From Croceivirga radicis (GTDB taxonomy: Bacteria; Bacteroidota; Bacteroidia; Flavobacteriales; Flavobacteriaceae), in the NCBI RefSeq assembly GCF_002072105.2, contig NZ_MTBC01000011.1:1-64000 (forward strand): DNA of 64,000 nucleotides. The letters run 5' to 3'. Made by a program: the position numbers and the translations under genes. The notes below the pieces were generated by a model that did no database searches, was not told the origin of the DNA, and saw nothing but the letters and a program-made list of their open reading frames with translations. This document shows positions 44,403 to 52,441 of this stretch, one piece after another; position 1 is the stretch's first letter, and each line of letters begins with the position of its first letter.

Positions 44403-44447
44403 CTTAAAAAGCTGTTGCCCAAAACGCTGTTTAACAACAGCTTAAGA
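44403..44447 (-). terminator. Terminator of the susC-susD-PKD-PL7-PL7 operon
   Basis: On the minus strand, AAGCTGTTG (complement of 44435-44443) pairs with CAACAGCTT (complement of 44409-44417) around a 17-nt loop and runs into TTTTT. It lies about 30 nt after the stop codon of the last PL7 gene and before the gntR promoter. Confidence 0.7.
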
Positions 44448-44478
44448 CCTCACTTAACTAAACTAACTCAAACCTATT

Positions 44479-45411
44479 TTAATGCCTTACCTCCAATGCA
44501 TAATACTTAACCGTTGCACTGGTATTCTCTTCCTTACTGGTAAAATAATTGCCAGCTTTAAAGTAATTTTCAAATATGCCCCATCTACGCATATGCACAT
44601 CTTGATATACAAATGTTTCTGAGTTATTTAGGCTTACTTCTAACCTTGCTTCAGAAGCTTTTATTTTAAGACTGAATTTCTCCTTGCCTACCACTTCTGA
44701 AAATTCACGAACAGAATCTTTCCATGCGGTGGTACTAAGAATAGCTTTATCTGATGCCGTAGTATCTTTTAATATTTTGGTGTGAACCCTTATTTTTTCA
44801 TTTGCCCAATAGATTTTTAATACTGGAGGGGCATTATTATCATCCTCACCAATTAAATCTCTTTGTTCGTTGGTTAGCCTTCCATGAATTTGCATTACAA
44901 TTGTACGGTAAGGTTTGCCATTGGCATCTTCCGAGATTTCTGGAACAGCTAAAGTTCCTTCCATTTCTCCACCTTCTGCAAACGTCCAATTTGTTGTGTT
45001 GCTACCTGGCTCCATTTGTTCACGCAGCTCGGTTCTAGAATAAGAACTATTTGCGGTAGAAGCTCCTGGAAAAGTGTAGAATACCAACGCTCCATCAGTA
45101 GAGTCGTTATACATAAACGGGAGCAGCCGTTCATCTATAGCATAATCTAAAATTTCAGGAGGTGTAACCTCTAATGGTTTTCCGTTTTCTTTGGCCACTG
45201 GCAAAGTAACTTTCCAATTGTTCAAGTCAATATTCGGTAACTTATAAGTTGCTTCTTCAGCTGTAGGTTCTGGATTGCCAACAGCTAGACCATCATCTGT
45301 TGTTACAACTTCTTCTTGCCTACTTGTTGTTTCTTTACCACAAGAACTTGCAAGTAGAAAAGCAATGAATAGTTGTATACTAATAACTCTAAAAGTGATG
45401 AACCATTTCAT
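44479..45411 (-). CDS. PL7 alginate lyase, lipoprotein form
   Basis: Polysaccharide lyase family 7, cutting alginate by beta-elimination. The 310 residues begin with a lipoprotein signal (IAFLLASSC) and an acidic linker, then a jelly-roll domain with the three PL7 signatures: RTELREQ near residue 127, QIHG near 173 and YFKAGNY near 289. This copy is probably anchored at the outer membrane, while its upstream neighbour is not. The gap to that neighbour is 1 nt. Substrate preference (M or G blocks) cannot be read safely. Confidence 0.92.
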   Translation of the reverse strand: MKWFITFRVISIQLFIAFLLASSCGKETTSRQEEVVTTDDGLAVGNPEPTAEEATYKLPNIDLNNWKVTLPVAKENGKPLEVTPPEILDYAIDERLLPFMYNDSTDGALVFYTFPGASTANSSYSRTELREQMEPGSNTTNWTFAEGGEMEGTLAVPEISEDANGKPYRTIVMQIHGRLTNEQRDLIGEDDNNAPPVLKIYWANEKIRVHTKILKDTTASDKAILSTTAWKDSVREFSEVVGKEKFSLKIKASEARLEVSLNNSETFVYQDVHMRRWGIFENYFKAGNYFTSKEENTSATVKYYALEVRH

Positions 45412-45412
45412 A

Positions 45413-46303
45413 CTAATGCGTTGCTTTCAACTTATAATATTTAACCTTGGCAAAAGCCCCTTCATCCCTAGTTTGCAAATAGTTACCAGCCTTGAAGTAA
45501 TTTTCGAAAACGCCCCATTTTCTGATATTGACATCATCATACACAAAAAATTCATTCTGGTTTAAGGACACTACCATTTTACCATCAGAGACGTTTACTT
45601 CCAATCTAAACTTGTCAAAATTTACTTTTTCCTTAAAGTTACGGCCTTCATCATCTCCCCAAACACTTTCGTGTAAAAGTGCATCTCCATTAAGCCCTTT
45701 TATTTTTAATACTTTGGTCTTAACACGAATTTTTCCGTTATCCCAATAAATTTTTAAAATAGGTGGTGCATTGTTGTCTTTTTGACCAATCTTATCTCTT
45801 TGCTCATTGGTTAACCTACCATGTATTTGCATGATAATTACCTTATGATATTTACCATCCGACCCTTTTGAAACCGCATCCATTTTTAGTGTACCACTTA
45901 AAGTGCCACCTTGTGCAAAAGTCCAATTAACATTGTTATTACCAGGTTCCATTTGTTCCCGTAATTCTGACCTTGAGTATTTGGTATTAGCGGTTGTTTG
46001 CATGGGAACGGCATGGAAAACAATAGATCCATCCGTAGAATCTGTATACATATAAGGCTTAAGCTTAGCTATGTTAGCATAGGCCTTAATTTCTGGCGGG
46101 GATACCTCATCTGGTTTACCTGCGGGAATAGTAACTTTCCAATGTGATAAATCAATTTTCGGCAAACGATACCTTTTCTTCTTTTTGTCTTTTTTTATTT
46201 CCTTGACTAAGCGATTGTTGGAAACCAAACTATTGTCCTGAGCTGTACCCAATTGACAAAGCGTAAAAGAAAAAAGACCAAGTATGAATGCCGAAAATTT
46301 CAT
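45413..46303 (-). CDS. PL7 alginate lyase, secreted/periplasmic form
   Basis: Second PL7 lyase, 296 residues, with a classical signal peptide (FSFTLCQLGTAQ) rather than a lipobox. It has RSELREQ, QIHGRLTNEQRDKIG and YFKAGNYLQ, the same core as the next gene; a basic stretch (KEIKKDKKKKRYRLPK, about 33-48) follows the signal. The tandem pair looks like an old duplication with different cell addresses. It lies 14 nt behind the PKD lipoprotein. Confidence 0.92.
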   Translation of the reverse strand: MKFSAFILGLFSFTLCQLGTAQDNSLVSNNRLVKEIKKDKKKKRYRLPKIDLSHWKVTIPAGKPDEVSPPEIKAYANIAKLKPYMYTDSTDGSIVFHAVPMQTTANTKYSRSELREQMEPGNNNVNWTFAQGGTLSGTLKMDAVSKGSDGKYHKVIIMQIHGRLTNEQRDKIGQKDNNAPPILKIYWDNGKIRVKTKVLKIKGLNGDALLHESVWGDDEGRNFKEKVNFDKFRLEVNVSDGKMVVSLNQNEFFVYDDVNIRKWGVFENYFKAGNYLQTRDEGAFAKVKYYKLKATH

Positions 46304-46317
46304 GAAAAACTAACTAA

Positions 46318-47172
46318 TTAATTCGCTACTGGTTCTATAGAGATGTTATCTAACCTTGCCTCTTCGCCTTGGTTGGTAATTAAAATGGCTATGCTAGCAT
46401 TGGCACCAGTATTAAAGGGTAAATCTACTTTTACGTAATCATTTGCGCTGGTTTGATCATCCCCAACAAAATCTGCCAATTTAGCTCCGTCCAATTCTGA
46501 TAAATCTGAAATACCACCACCTATAACAGATAGTGTAATGGTACCCGGGTTGCTAGTTTTAAGCGTATAATAGTATGTTAGTACATAATCTGTATTTGGT
46601 GTTACCGCAATATCTGATTGATAAGCAATACGATCACCTGCAGAAGGAAATTTTGCTGCTTGGCTCCCAGACTGTACTGGGCTACTGGTAATTTGGATAA
46701 CCCCACCAAAATCATTTCGCCAAGAATCCCTACCGTCTCCCGTGCCATCTGGCAAACTCAAATCTTCAAAATCAGCCTCCAGAACCACTGGTGTTATGGC
46801 TTCTGGCTCTTCTGGTTCTACCACCGTTACATCCATACTAAAAGTGCTGGTAGCACCTAAGGCGTCAGACGCGGTTAAACTTACCGTAAACGTGCCTTCT
46901 GAAGGAAAAATGTTAACAGGATCTACTTCTGAAGAGGTGTTGCCGTCTCCAAAATCCCAAGCATAGGTAGTTGCGCTGTTAGATTGATTGGCAAAGCTAT
47001 ACTGTAAAAAATCAACTTCGCTCTGCGATGCGGAAAAACTAGCAGTTGGCGGGGTTAAATCTGCCAAAGAACCTTCTTCTGCAATATCGTATTCAAAATC
47101 GCAAGCCGTAAGCCCAATAAGGGCTAAACCAGCAAGCATATATTTTTTGATGTTATTCTTAAAGTTTCTCAT
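46318..47172 (-). CDS. PKD-domain surface lipoprotein of the alginate PUL
   Basis: Lipoprotein (ALIGLTAC) of 284 residues with one PKD domain (about 42-115, TTYAWDFGDGNTS) and a C-terminal beta-sandwich resembling a carbohydrate-binding module (about 130-284, WRNDFGGVIQITSSPVQSG, ARLDNISIEPV). It has no catalytic motif. Its position after susD and before the lyases, as in known flavobacterial alginate operons, marks it as the surface glycan-binding protein. Confidence 0.82.
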   Translation of the reverse strand: MRNFKNNIKKYMLAGLALIGLTACDFEYDIAEEGSLADLTPPTASFSASQSEVDFLQYSFANQSNSATTYAWDFGDGNTSSEVDPVNIFPSEGTFTVSLTASDALGATSTFSMDVTVVEPEEPEAITPVVLEADFEDLSLPDGTGDGRDSWRNDFGGVIQITSSPVQSGSQAAKFPSAGDRIAYQSDIAVTPNTDYVLTYYYTLKTSNPGTITLSVIGGGISDLSELDGAKLADFVGDDQTSANDYVKVDLPFNTGANASIAILITNQGEEARLDNISIEPVAN

Positions 47173-47185
47173 TTCAAATTCAATT

Positions 47186-48610
47186 TTAGTAACCAGGATT
47201 TTGACTCATTAAACCTTTGCTAAGGTTTATCTCGTTCTGGGGAATAGGCAACAATAAGTCTGTTGCAGTAAACCCGTAACCATTAGCCGTAGAAAAAGCA
47301 GATAGTACCTCTTGTGCAACCCCAAATCGGATTAAATCAAAAAGGCGATGGTTTTCAAAAGCCAACTCTACCCTTCTTTCGGTCAACAAATCGGTTTTTG
47401 TGATAGACGTTACCGGAGTAGTTAATCCAGCTCTATCCCTAACTTGCTGAAAAGAAGCCAGAGCGGCAGCAGCGCTTGTTTCTTGACCTCCAGCCAAAAT
47501 GGCCTCTGCGTGCATCAACAAAACATCTGCATATCTAATTACGATCCAGTCATTGCCAGACAAAGTAGCATCCGTACTAAAAGTTTTACCATCTGCACCT
47601 CCATCTTCACCATTGGGCAAATATTTAACCACTTGTGTTTGGGTGGGTTGCGAAGGATCTACGCGATATGAATATTGTGTTCTATCGCCTCCAAATTCGT
47701 CTAGGGCAGCAATAGCTTCGTCCGTAACATAATTTACACCTACAGTTCTACCCACACCGTTCATAAACTCTGCGGAAAAATCCTGACTATCAGACTCAAT
47801 ACCTGGGTTATAGGCAATGGCAAAAATTATTTCATTGTTGCCTTCATTGTAAAAAATATCATTGAAATTAGGCTCTAAAGTAAAACCATAACTCATAACG
47901 TTTTCACATAAAACTTGCGCATCGGTATAATTACCTAACGTTAAATGTACCTTGGCCAACAAGGCTTCTGCAGCCGCTTTTGATGCCCTGAATTTTTCAC
48001 CGTTGCTTAAACTATTGGCAGCAAACTCTAAATCTGAAACAATAAGCTCATAAATTGAAGTGGTAGCAACACGAGTAAAAGCGGTTTCGTTATCCAAAGG
48101 ACCTATTAAACCATCTACTAATGGGATATCGCCATACAATCTAACTAGATTAAAATAGGCATAAGCCCTTACAAATTTTGCTTCACCTTCAAATTGTGCC
48201 GCTTTGGCATCTGAAGCATTACCCAAATTTGCCAGGACCAAATTGGCCCTGTAAATTATATTATAGAAGCTTTTGTAATAATTGTTTACAATACCGTTTG
48301 CAGTAGAAACCGTAAACTCTTCAAATTGAGCCGCCTCGCCCTCTTGACTTTTGGTTCGGGTATTATCGCTACGCATTTCGGTTAGGTAATACTCTAATTG
48401 TACTCCTCTATTGTCATCTAAGTCGGTAGAATTAATACCCTGAATAGCATCGTACATGCCAATAACACCGGTTTCTATCTCCTCATCATTACTAAAATAA
48501 CCTAAACTACTTATAGCAGATTCTGGAACGGGTTCTAGAAATTCACTCTCACAGGCCACCAAAGTTCCAAGAACCATTGCTAAACCTAAATATTTATATA
48601 TAAATCTCAT
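47186..48610 (-). CDS. SusD-like lipoprotein of the alginate PUL
   Basis: Surface lipoprotein that captures alginate oligomers for the paired SusC. The signal ends at VLGTLVAC; the SusD/RagB fold is shown by KFVRAYAYFNLVRLYGDIPLV near residues 148-168 (quoted in part), a conserved WIVIRYADVLLMHAEAI near 350 and the ending NLSKGLMSQNPGY, common in this family. 474 residues, complete. It lies 26 nt after susC. Confidence 0.93.
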   Translation of the reverse strand: MRFIYKYLGLAMVLGTLVACESEFLEPVPESAISSLGYFSNDEEIETGVIGMYDAIQGINSTDLDDNRGVQLEYYLTEMRSDNTRTKSQEGEAAQFEEFTVSTANGIVNNYYKSFYNIIYRANLVLANLGNASDAKAAQFEGEAKFVRAYAYFNLVRLYGDIPLVDGLIGPLDNETAFTRVATTSIYELIVSDLEFAANSLSNGEKFRASKAAAEALLAKVHLTLGNYTDAQVLCENVMSYGFTLEPNFNDIFYNEGNNEIIFAIAYNPGIESDSQDFSAEFMNGVGRTVGVNYVTDEAIAALDEFGGDRTQYSYRVDPSQPTQTQVVKYLPNGEDGGADGKTFSTDATLSGNDWIVIRYADVLLMHAEAILAGGQETSAAAALASFQQVRDRAGLTTPVTSITKTDLLTERRVELAFENHRLFDLIRFGVAQEVLSAFSTANGYGFTATDLLLPIPQNEINLSKGLMSQNPGY

Positions 48611-48636
48611 TTTACTATTTTCTTTCTAGTTAAACC

Positions 48637-51600
48637 TTAAAATTCAATATTGGTACCAATAGAAATTGTTCTAAACACAGGAGATCCTGCACGCTGGTAA
48701 CCATAGGTAGTTGGACTTGTATCGTTGATGGATTCTGGATTAAAACCAGTATAATCATCTGCGGTTAAGTACATTAGGTTCTGTCCTGTTGCGTATAGCC
48801 TAAAGCTACTAAGGCCTAATTTGTCTGTTATATCCTTAGGAAAATTATACCCGATATTTACATTTCTTAATGCGATATAAGAAGCGTCTTGAATAATATC
48901 ATTGGTAAAGATTTTCTCTTTAATAAAACCTTGATCTGGTGTTATCGCAGGATCAAAATCTTGAGCGCTATTAAAGTGATTGAAAATATATTGATCCCCC
49001 ATATTCCTAATTTCTGCCCCGTGGCTACCTTGAAAAAGGAAGCTTACATCTACGCTACCAATTTTAAAGTCATTGGTAACACTCCAGATCAAGTCTGGAT
49101 AAGGGTTACCCAGAATAGTTTTATCATCATCATCTATTAGACCATCACCATTAAGGTCTTTTACATACACATCTTGTGCCTCGCCACCTACTGGGTGGTA
49201 TGGGTTGTTTAAATATTCCAATGGAATGTCACGGTCTACAACCCATCCGTAATACGATGATATTGGGTTACCTACCAAGTTTATCCATTCTGCGGCACGC
49301 TTACTATCTACGTTCAAGATTTGACCGTTGGCATCTGCAAAGTCTGTTAATTCATTCTCGTTCATAGAAGCCAAAAGCGTAGTAGACCATCTAAAATTTT
49401 GGGTTGATACGTTTCTGGAACGTAACTCTAGTTCCCAACCACTATTTTTAACTTGTCCTAAGTTTACCAATGCACTGCTAAATCCAGTAGTTGAAGAAAC
49501 CGGATTATACAATAAAAGTTTGTCCGATTTACGTTCGTAATAATCTACAGAACCGGAAATTACCCCATTAAAAAATCCAAAATCTACTCCGGGGTTAAAT
49601 TCTTCCAAACGCTCCCACTGTAAGGTTGGGTTCTGGATATTTAATGCCACAAAGGCTGCTTGTGAATTATACACCCCGGTACCCAACAATGGTATAGAAG
49701 GATACAGGTCTATAACATCACTACCAGTATCTATGTCTTTATTACCGGTAAATCCGTAGCTAACACGTAATTTTAAGTTGCTAACAAAAGAGCTACTGTT
49801 TAAGAAATTCTCTTCTGATACGCGCCATCCTAAAGAAGCAGCTGGGAAATCTCCAAACTTCTTGTCTACTCCAAAAATAGAACTACCATCTCTTCTATAA
49901 CTTACAGAAGCTAGATACTTATTATCAAACGCATAGTTTACCCTACCAAAATAAGATTGAAATCTTTCGTCTAATTTAAATGATCCTATAGAAGATAAAA
50001 CCGTTGCAGCACTTAAGGTTCTTAATAAATCTGATGTATATCCCGTACCTGCAGAACTATCTCCCTGCCATTCCCACTTTTCACCAGAAAGACCAGCAAT
50101 TGCAGAGATATCATGCTTACCAATTACTTTATCATACGTAAAGTAATTCTCTGAAACGATATGAAATCTATTTTCATTACTAACATTATAACTTGCAGCA
50201 GAGGCCCCATTTCTATTGGATTCTACCCCTTGCCATCTATCTTGAAAGGTGTTCTGATAATCACCAGATAATACGGTCCTAAAATTTAGACCATCTGCTA
50301 ATTTAAATTGCCCATATACACTACCGGCAATCTTGAATTTATAATCGTTACGGTCTCTTTCCAAAACCTTGGCCGCCGGGTTGGTATTAGAAGTATTGGA
50401 AATATCTACCAAGGCACTACCATCGCCATATAAATCATAATTATCAAAGTGGCGTTGTAAAGCATAATCGCCAACTTGAACATCTGGATACACATTTCTA
50501 TCCACGTATTGGATGGTATTGTTGTCATGATAAACTGGCAACCATGGTGTTTGCCTTAAAATATCGTGCGTAGAACCATCAAAACGTCTTCTTCTAGAAT
50601 AAGAAGGAGCAATATTGGCACCCAACTTTACATTGTCTCCAATATTGGTATCTACTTTTAAACGCATGTTATAACGTTTGTAATCGTCTGTAAGCAAAAC
50701 ACCCTCGTCATGTAAATATCCAAGAGAGGCACTAAATTTAGTGTTTTCACTCCCTCCTCTGGCGCTTAACGAATGACTTTCTATTTTACCTCCATCAAAA
50801 ATCACATCTTGCCAATCACGGTCTATACCAATTAATTGCTTGTATCTTGTTCTATCTGACAATTCGCCAGTAGCAGCCAACTCAGCAGCAGCTGTTTCTG
50901 CGATAGAAAAATAATACGCGTCGCTTTGCTTTGCCTCTTTAAAACCAGTATAACCGTTATAGCTAAATTTGGTTTTACCCTCTTTACCTTGCTTAGTAGT
51001 AATTAAAATTACCCCGTTTGCCCCTCTAGAGCCGTAGATTGCAGAAGAAGCAGCATCTTTTAAAACATCAAAGCTTTGTACTTCGTTCATATCTAGGTTA
51101 CCAAGAAAATCGCTATCTACGGGCAGACCATCTACCACTACCAAAGGTGCAGAATCGCCATTTAATGAGCCAACACCCCTAATTCTAATAGTTGGGGCAG
51201 AACCAGCTTCACCCTCTGTAGCTGAAATATTTACACCTGCTATTTGACCTACAAGTGCATCATCTACCCTTGCAACGGCAATTTGGTCCAAATCTTCATT
51301 AACCACCTGCGATACCGCTCCAGTTAAGTGTACTTTTTTTCGCGAACCATAACCTACAATTACCACCTCATCTAACTGGTTGGTGTCTTCTTGCATAACA
51401 ATGTTCAAAGATTGTTGATTAGCAATGGTTATGGATTGGGGCTTATAACCCAAATAAGAAATATTTAAGACATCTCCTTTAGCAACTTGAATGCTAAAAT
51501 TACCATCAAAATCCGTAGCCGCACCTCTTGTGGTATTCGCTACAACAATTGTGGCACCAGGAATTGGAATGTTACTGGCATCAGAAACCGTACCTGTTAA

Positions 51601-51678
51601 GGTATAAGTGTCCTGAGCATAAGATAGCAAACCGGCAAGGAAAGCTATCGAGAGCATTAGTTTTAGTTTAAAATTCAT
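48637..51678 (-). CDS. SusC-like TonB-dependent transporter of the alginate PUL
   Basis: Outer-membrane importer for alginate oligosaccharides, 1013 residues. Signal peptide to LLSYAQ (about 21), carboxypeptidase-regulatory-like domain (about 25-100), TonB-box region DEVVIVGYGSRKKVHLTGAV near 104-123, plug (about 125-235) and barrel ending in SIGTNIEF. It is the first gene of the operon with susD, the PKD protein and two PL7 lyases, and is preceded by an unusually long leader carrying GntR operators. Confidence 0.93.
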   Translation of the reverse strand: MNFKLKLMLSIAFLAGLLSYAQDTYTLTGTVSDASNIPIPGATIVVANTTRGAATDFDGNFSIQVAKGDVLNISYLGYKPQSITIANQQSLNIVMQEDTNQLDEVVIVGYGSRKKVHLTGAVSQVVNEDLDQIAVARVDDALVGQIAGVNISATEGEAGSAPTIRIRGVGSLNGDSAPLVVVDGLPVDSDFLGNLDMNEVQSFDVLKDAASSAIYGSRGANGVILITTKQGKEGKTKFSYNGYTGFKEAKQSDAYYFSIAETAAAELAATGELSDRTRYKQLIGIDRDWQDVIFDGGKIESHSLSARGGSENTKFSASLGYLHDEGVLLTDDYKRYNMRLKVDTNIGDNVKLGANIAPSYSRRRRFDGSTHDILRQTPWLPVYHDNNTIQYVDRNVYPDVQVGDYALQRHFDNYDLYGDGSALVDISNTSNTNPAAKVLERDRNDYKFKIAGSVYGQFKLADGLNFRTVLSGDYQNTFQDRWQGVESNRNGASAASYNVSNENRFHIVSENYFTYDKVIGKHDISAIAGLSGEKWEWQGDSSAGTGYTSDLLRTLSAATVLSSIGSFKLDERFQSYFGRVNYAFDNKYLASVSYRRDGSSIFGVDKKFGDFPAASLGWRVSEENFLNSSSFVSNLKLRVSYGFTGNKDIDTGSDVIDLYPSIPLLGTGVYNSQAAFVALNIQNPTLQWERLEEFNPGVDFGFFNGVISGSVDYYERKSDKLLLYNPVSSTTGFSSALVNLGQVKNSGWELELRSRNVSTQNFRWSTTLLASMNENELTDFADANGQILNVDSKRAAEWINLVGNPISSYYGWVVDRDIPLEYLNNPYHPVGGEAQDVYVKDLNGDGLIDDDDKTILGNPYPDLIWSVTNDFKIGSVDVSFLFQGSHGAEIRNMGDQYIFNHFNSAQDFDPAITPDQGFIKEKIFTNDIIQDASYIALRNVNIGYNFPKDITDKLGLSSFRLYATGQNLMYLTADDYTGFNPESINDTSPTTYGYQRAGSPVFRTISIGTNIEF

Positions 51679-51806
51679 TTGTACAGTTAGTTTCTATTTA
51701 ATCTTCAATAGTGTTTCTGCCGTGTGCATTGGCAGTTAGTCGTTCAAATCCACCATGACCCCTTTTGCAGTTTAAATTCCAAATGAATTGTTTAATTTTG
51801 TAATTC

Positions 51807-51893
51807 AGGGTCACAGCGATGTACTCTGTCGTATTACTTCCCTCCGAAAGAAGTGATATTCCAAAAGGATAGGCGTGCACCTATCCTTTTTTT
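51807..51893 (+). ncRNA. Candidate cis-antisense small RNA opposite the susC leader
   Basis: A perfect + strand -7 box, TAATTTTG, lies at 51793-51800 (a TTG is present at 51765-51767 but 25 bp away, a little too far). About 90 nt later comes a strong + strand intrinsic terminator. No + strand protein gene lies anywhere near. The predicted RNA (about 87 nt, two hairpins) would be fully complementary to the susC leader. PUL-linked antisense RNAs of this layout are known in Bacteroides; this one is inference from sequence. Confidence 0.45.
51863..51893 (+). terminator. Orphan intrinsic terminator on the + strand
   Basis: AAAAGGATAGG (51863-51873) pairs perfectly with CCTATCCTTTT (51880-51890) around a CGTGCA loop and continues to seven T (51887-51893). 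The T tract points to the + strand; on the minus strand only four T follow. It has no + strand gene to serve. Confidence 0.7.
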
Positions 51894-51929
51894 ATGCTTT
51901 TAATTAATTATCATAGGTTAACTTTTAAT

Positions 51930-51971
51930 TGGTGACCCAAACTGGTTTACCAATTTGGTTTACCAAATATA
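51930..51971 (-). promoter_or_regulatory. Alginate susC promoter with triple GntR operator
   Basis: The -7 box on the minus strand is TATATTTG (51964-51971). Three dyads follow at exact 13-bp steps: TGGTTTACCA (51956-51965), TGGTTTACCA (51943-51952) and a degenerate TGGTGACCCA (51930-51939). The first overlaps the -7 box in the same register as at the gntR and PL6 promoters. The -33 element is weak (TTA at 18 bp instead of TTG). Confidence 0.78.
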
Positions 51972-52087
51972 AGTTATTGATATGTTAACTAAAAATCATT
52001 TTTATAATTTTTTTAAGGAAAAATGATTATTTAACAATTTAGTCCTTAAAATTTCTTTATTTGATAAAATTTTGAAGGCCTATTTCC

Positions 52088-52435
52088 TTACTCCATAAAG
52101 TCTTCTCTAATTGGACTAAAGACGTCTATTAGGATTCCGCTTTTAGTGCAAACGGCTCCATGCAATACATTTGGCGGAATGTATACGCTATCTCCTTCTT
52201 TTACGGTTTGTTTAACGCCGCCTATGGTAAAATCGAACTCCCCGCTAGCAACATAAGTTGTTTGGGAATGATAATGTTCGTGTTCGTACCCGATGCCTCC
52301 TTCATCAAAATGCACTTTTACCAACATAATCTTATCATCGTACCCCATAATCTTACGTTTTACGCCTTCACCAACCGTTTCCCACTCTTGGTCTTTATCC
52401 AACAAAAATTCTTTACTTGCTCCAAATGATTTCAT
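52088..52435 (-). CDS. kdgF: Cupin protein KdgF
   Basis: Single cupin domain of 115 residues that turns 4,5-unsaturated monouronates from lyases into the linear keto form (DEH route). Metal ligands are visible in EHEHYHSQ near residues 52-59 and in LHGAV near 93. It has no signal peptide, so it works in the cytoplasm. It lies 6 nt after PL17, the enzyme that makes its substrate, in the PL6-PL17-kdgF operon. Confidence 0.88.
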   Translation of the reverse strand: MKSFGASKEFLLDKDQEWETVGEGVKRKIMGYDDKIMLVKVHFDEGGIGYEHEHYHSQTTYVASGEFDFTIGGVKQTVKEGDSVYIPPNVLHGAVCTKSGILIDVFSPIREDFME

Positions 52436-52441
52436 CCTTTA

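Larger units (their letters stand above)
51679..51957 (-). promoter_or_regulatory. Long structured 5' leader of the alginate susC
   Basis: If transcription starts about 7 nt after the -7 box, the susC leader is near 279 nt. Stems that can form are AAAAGGATAGG/CCTATCCTTTT (51863-51890), ACTTC/GAAGT (51836-51854) and a long-range TGACCC (51756-51761) with GGGTCA (51808-51813), which encloses further small AT hairpins. A 60-codon GTG-started frame on the minus strand (51698-51880) crosses the leader but has no family resemblance. The leader may be a target for antisense RNA or attenuation. The rest of the 409-bp gap (51972-52087) holds nothing I can name. Confidence 0.5.

Noticed and set aside
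51698-51880. A 60-codon GTG-started frame on the minus strand inside the susC leader
   Set aside because: It has no recognisable family, begins inside the terminator hairpin, and its composition fits non-coding sequence; kept only as a remote leader-peptide option.
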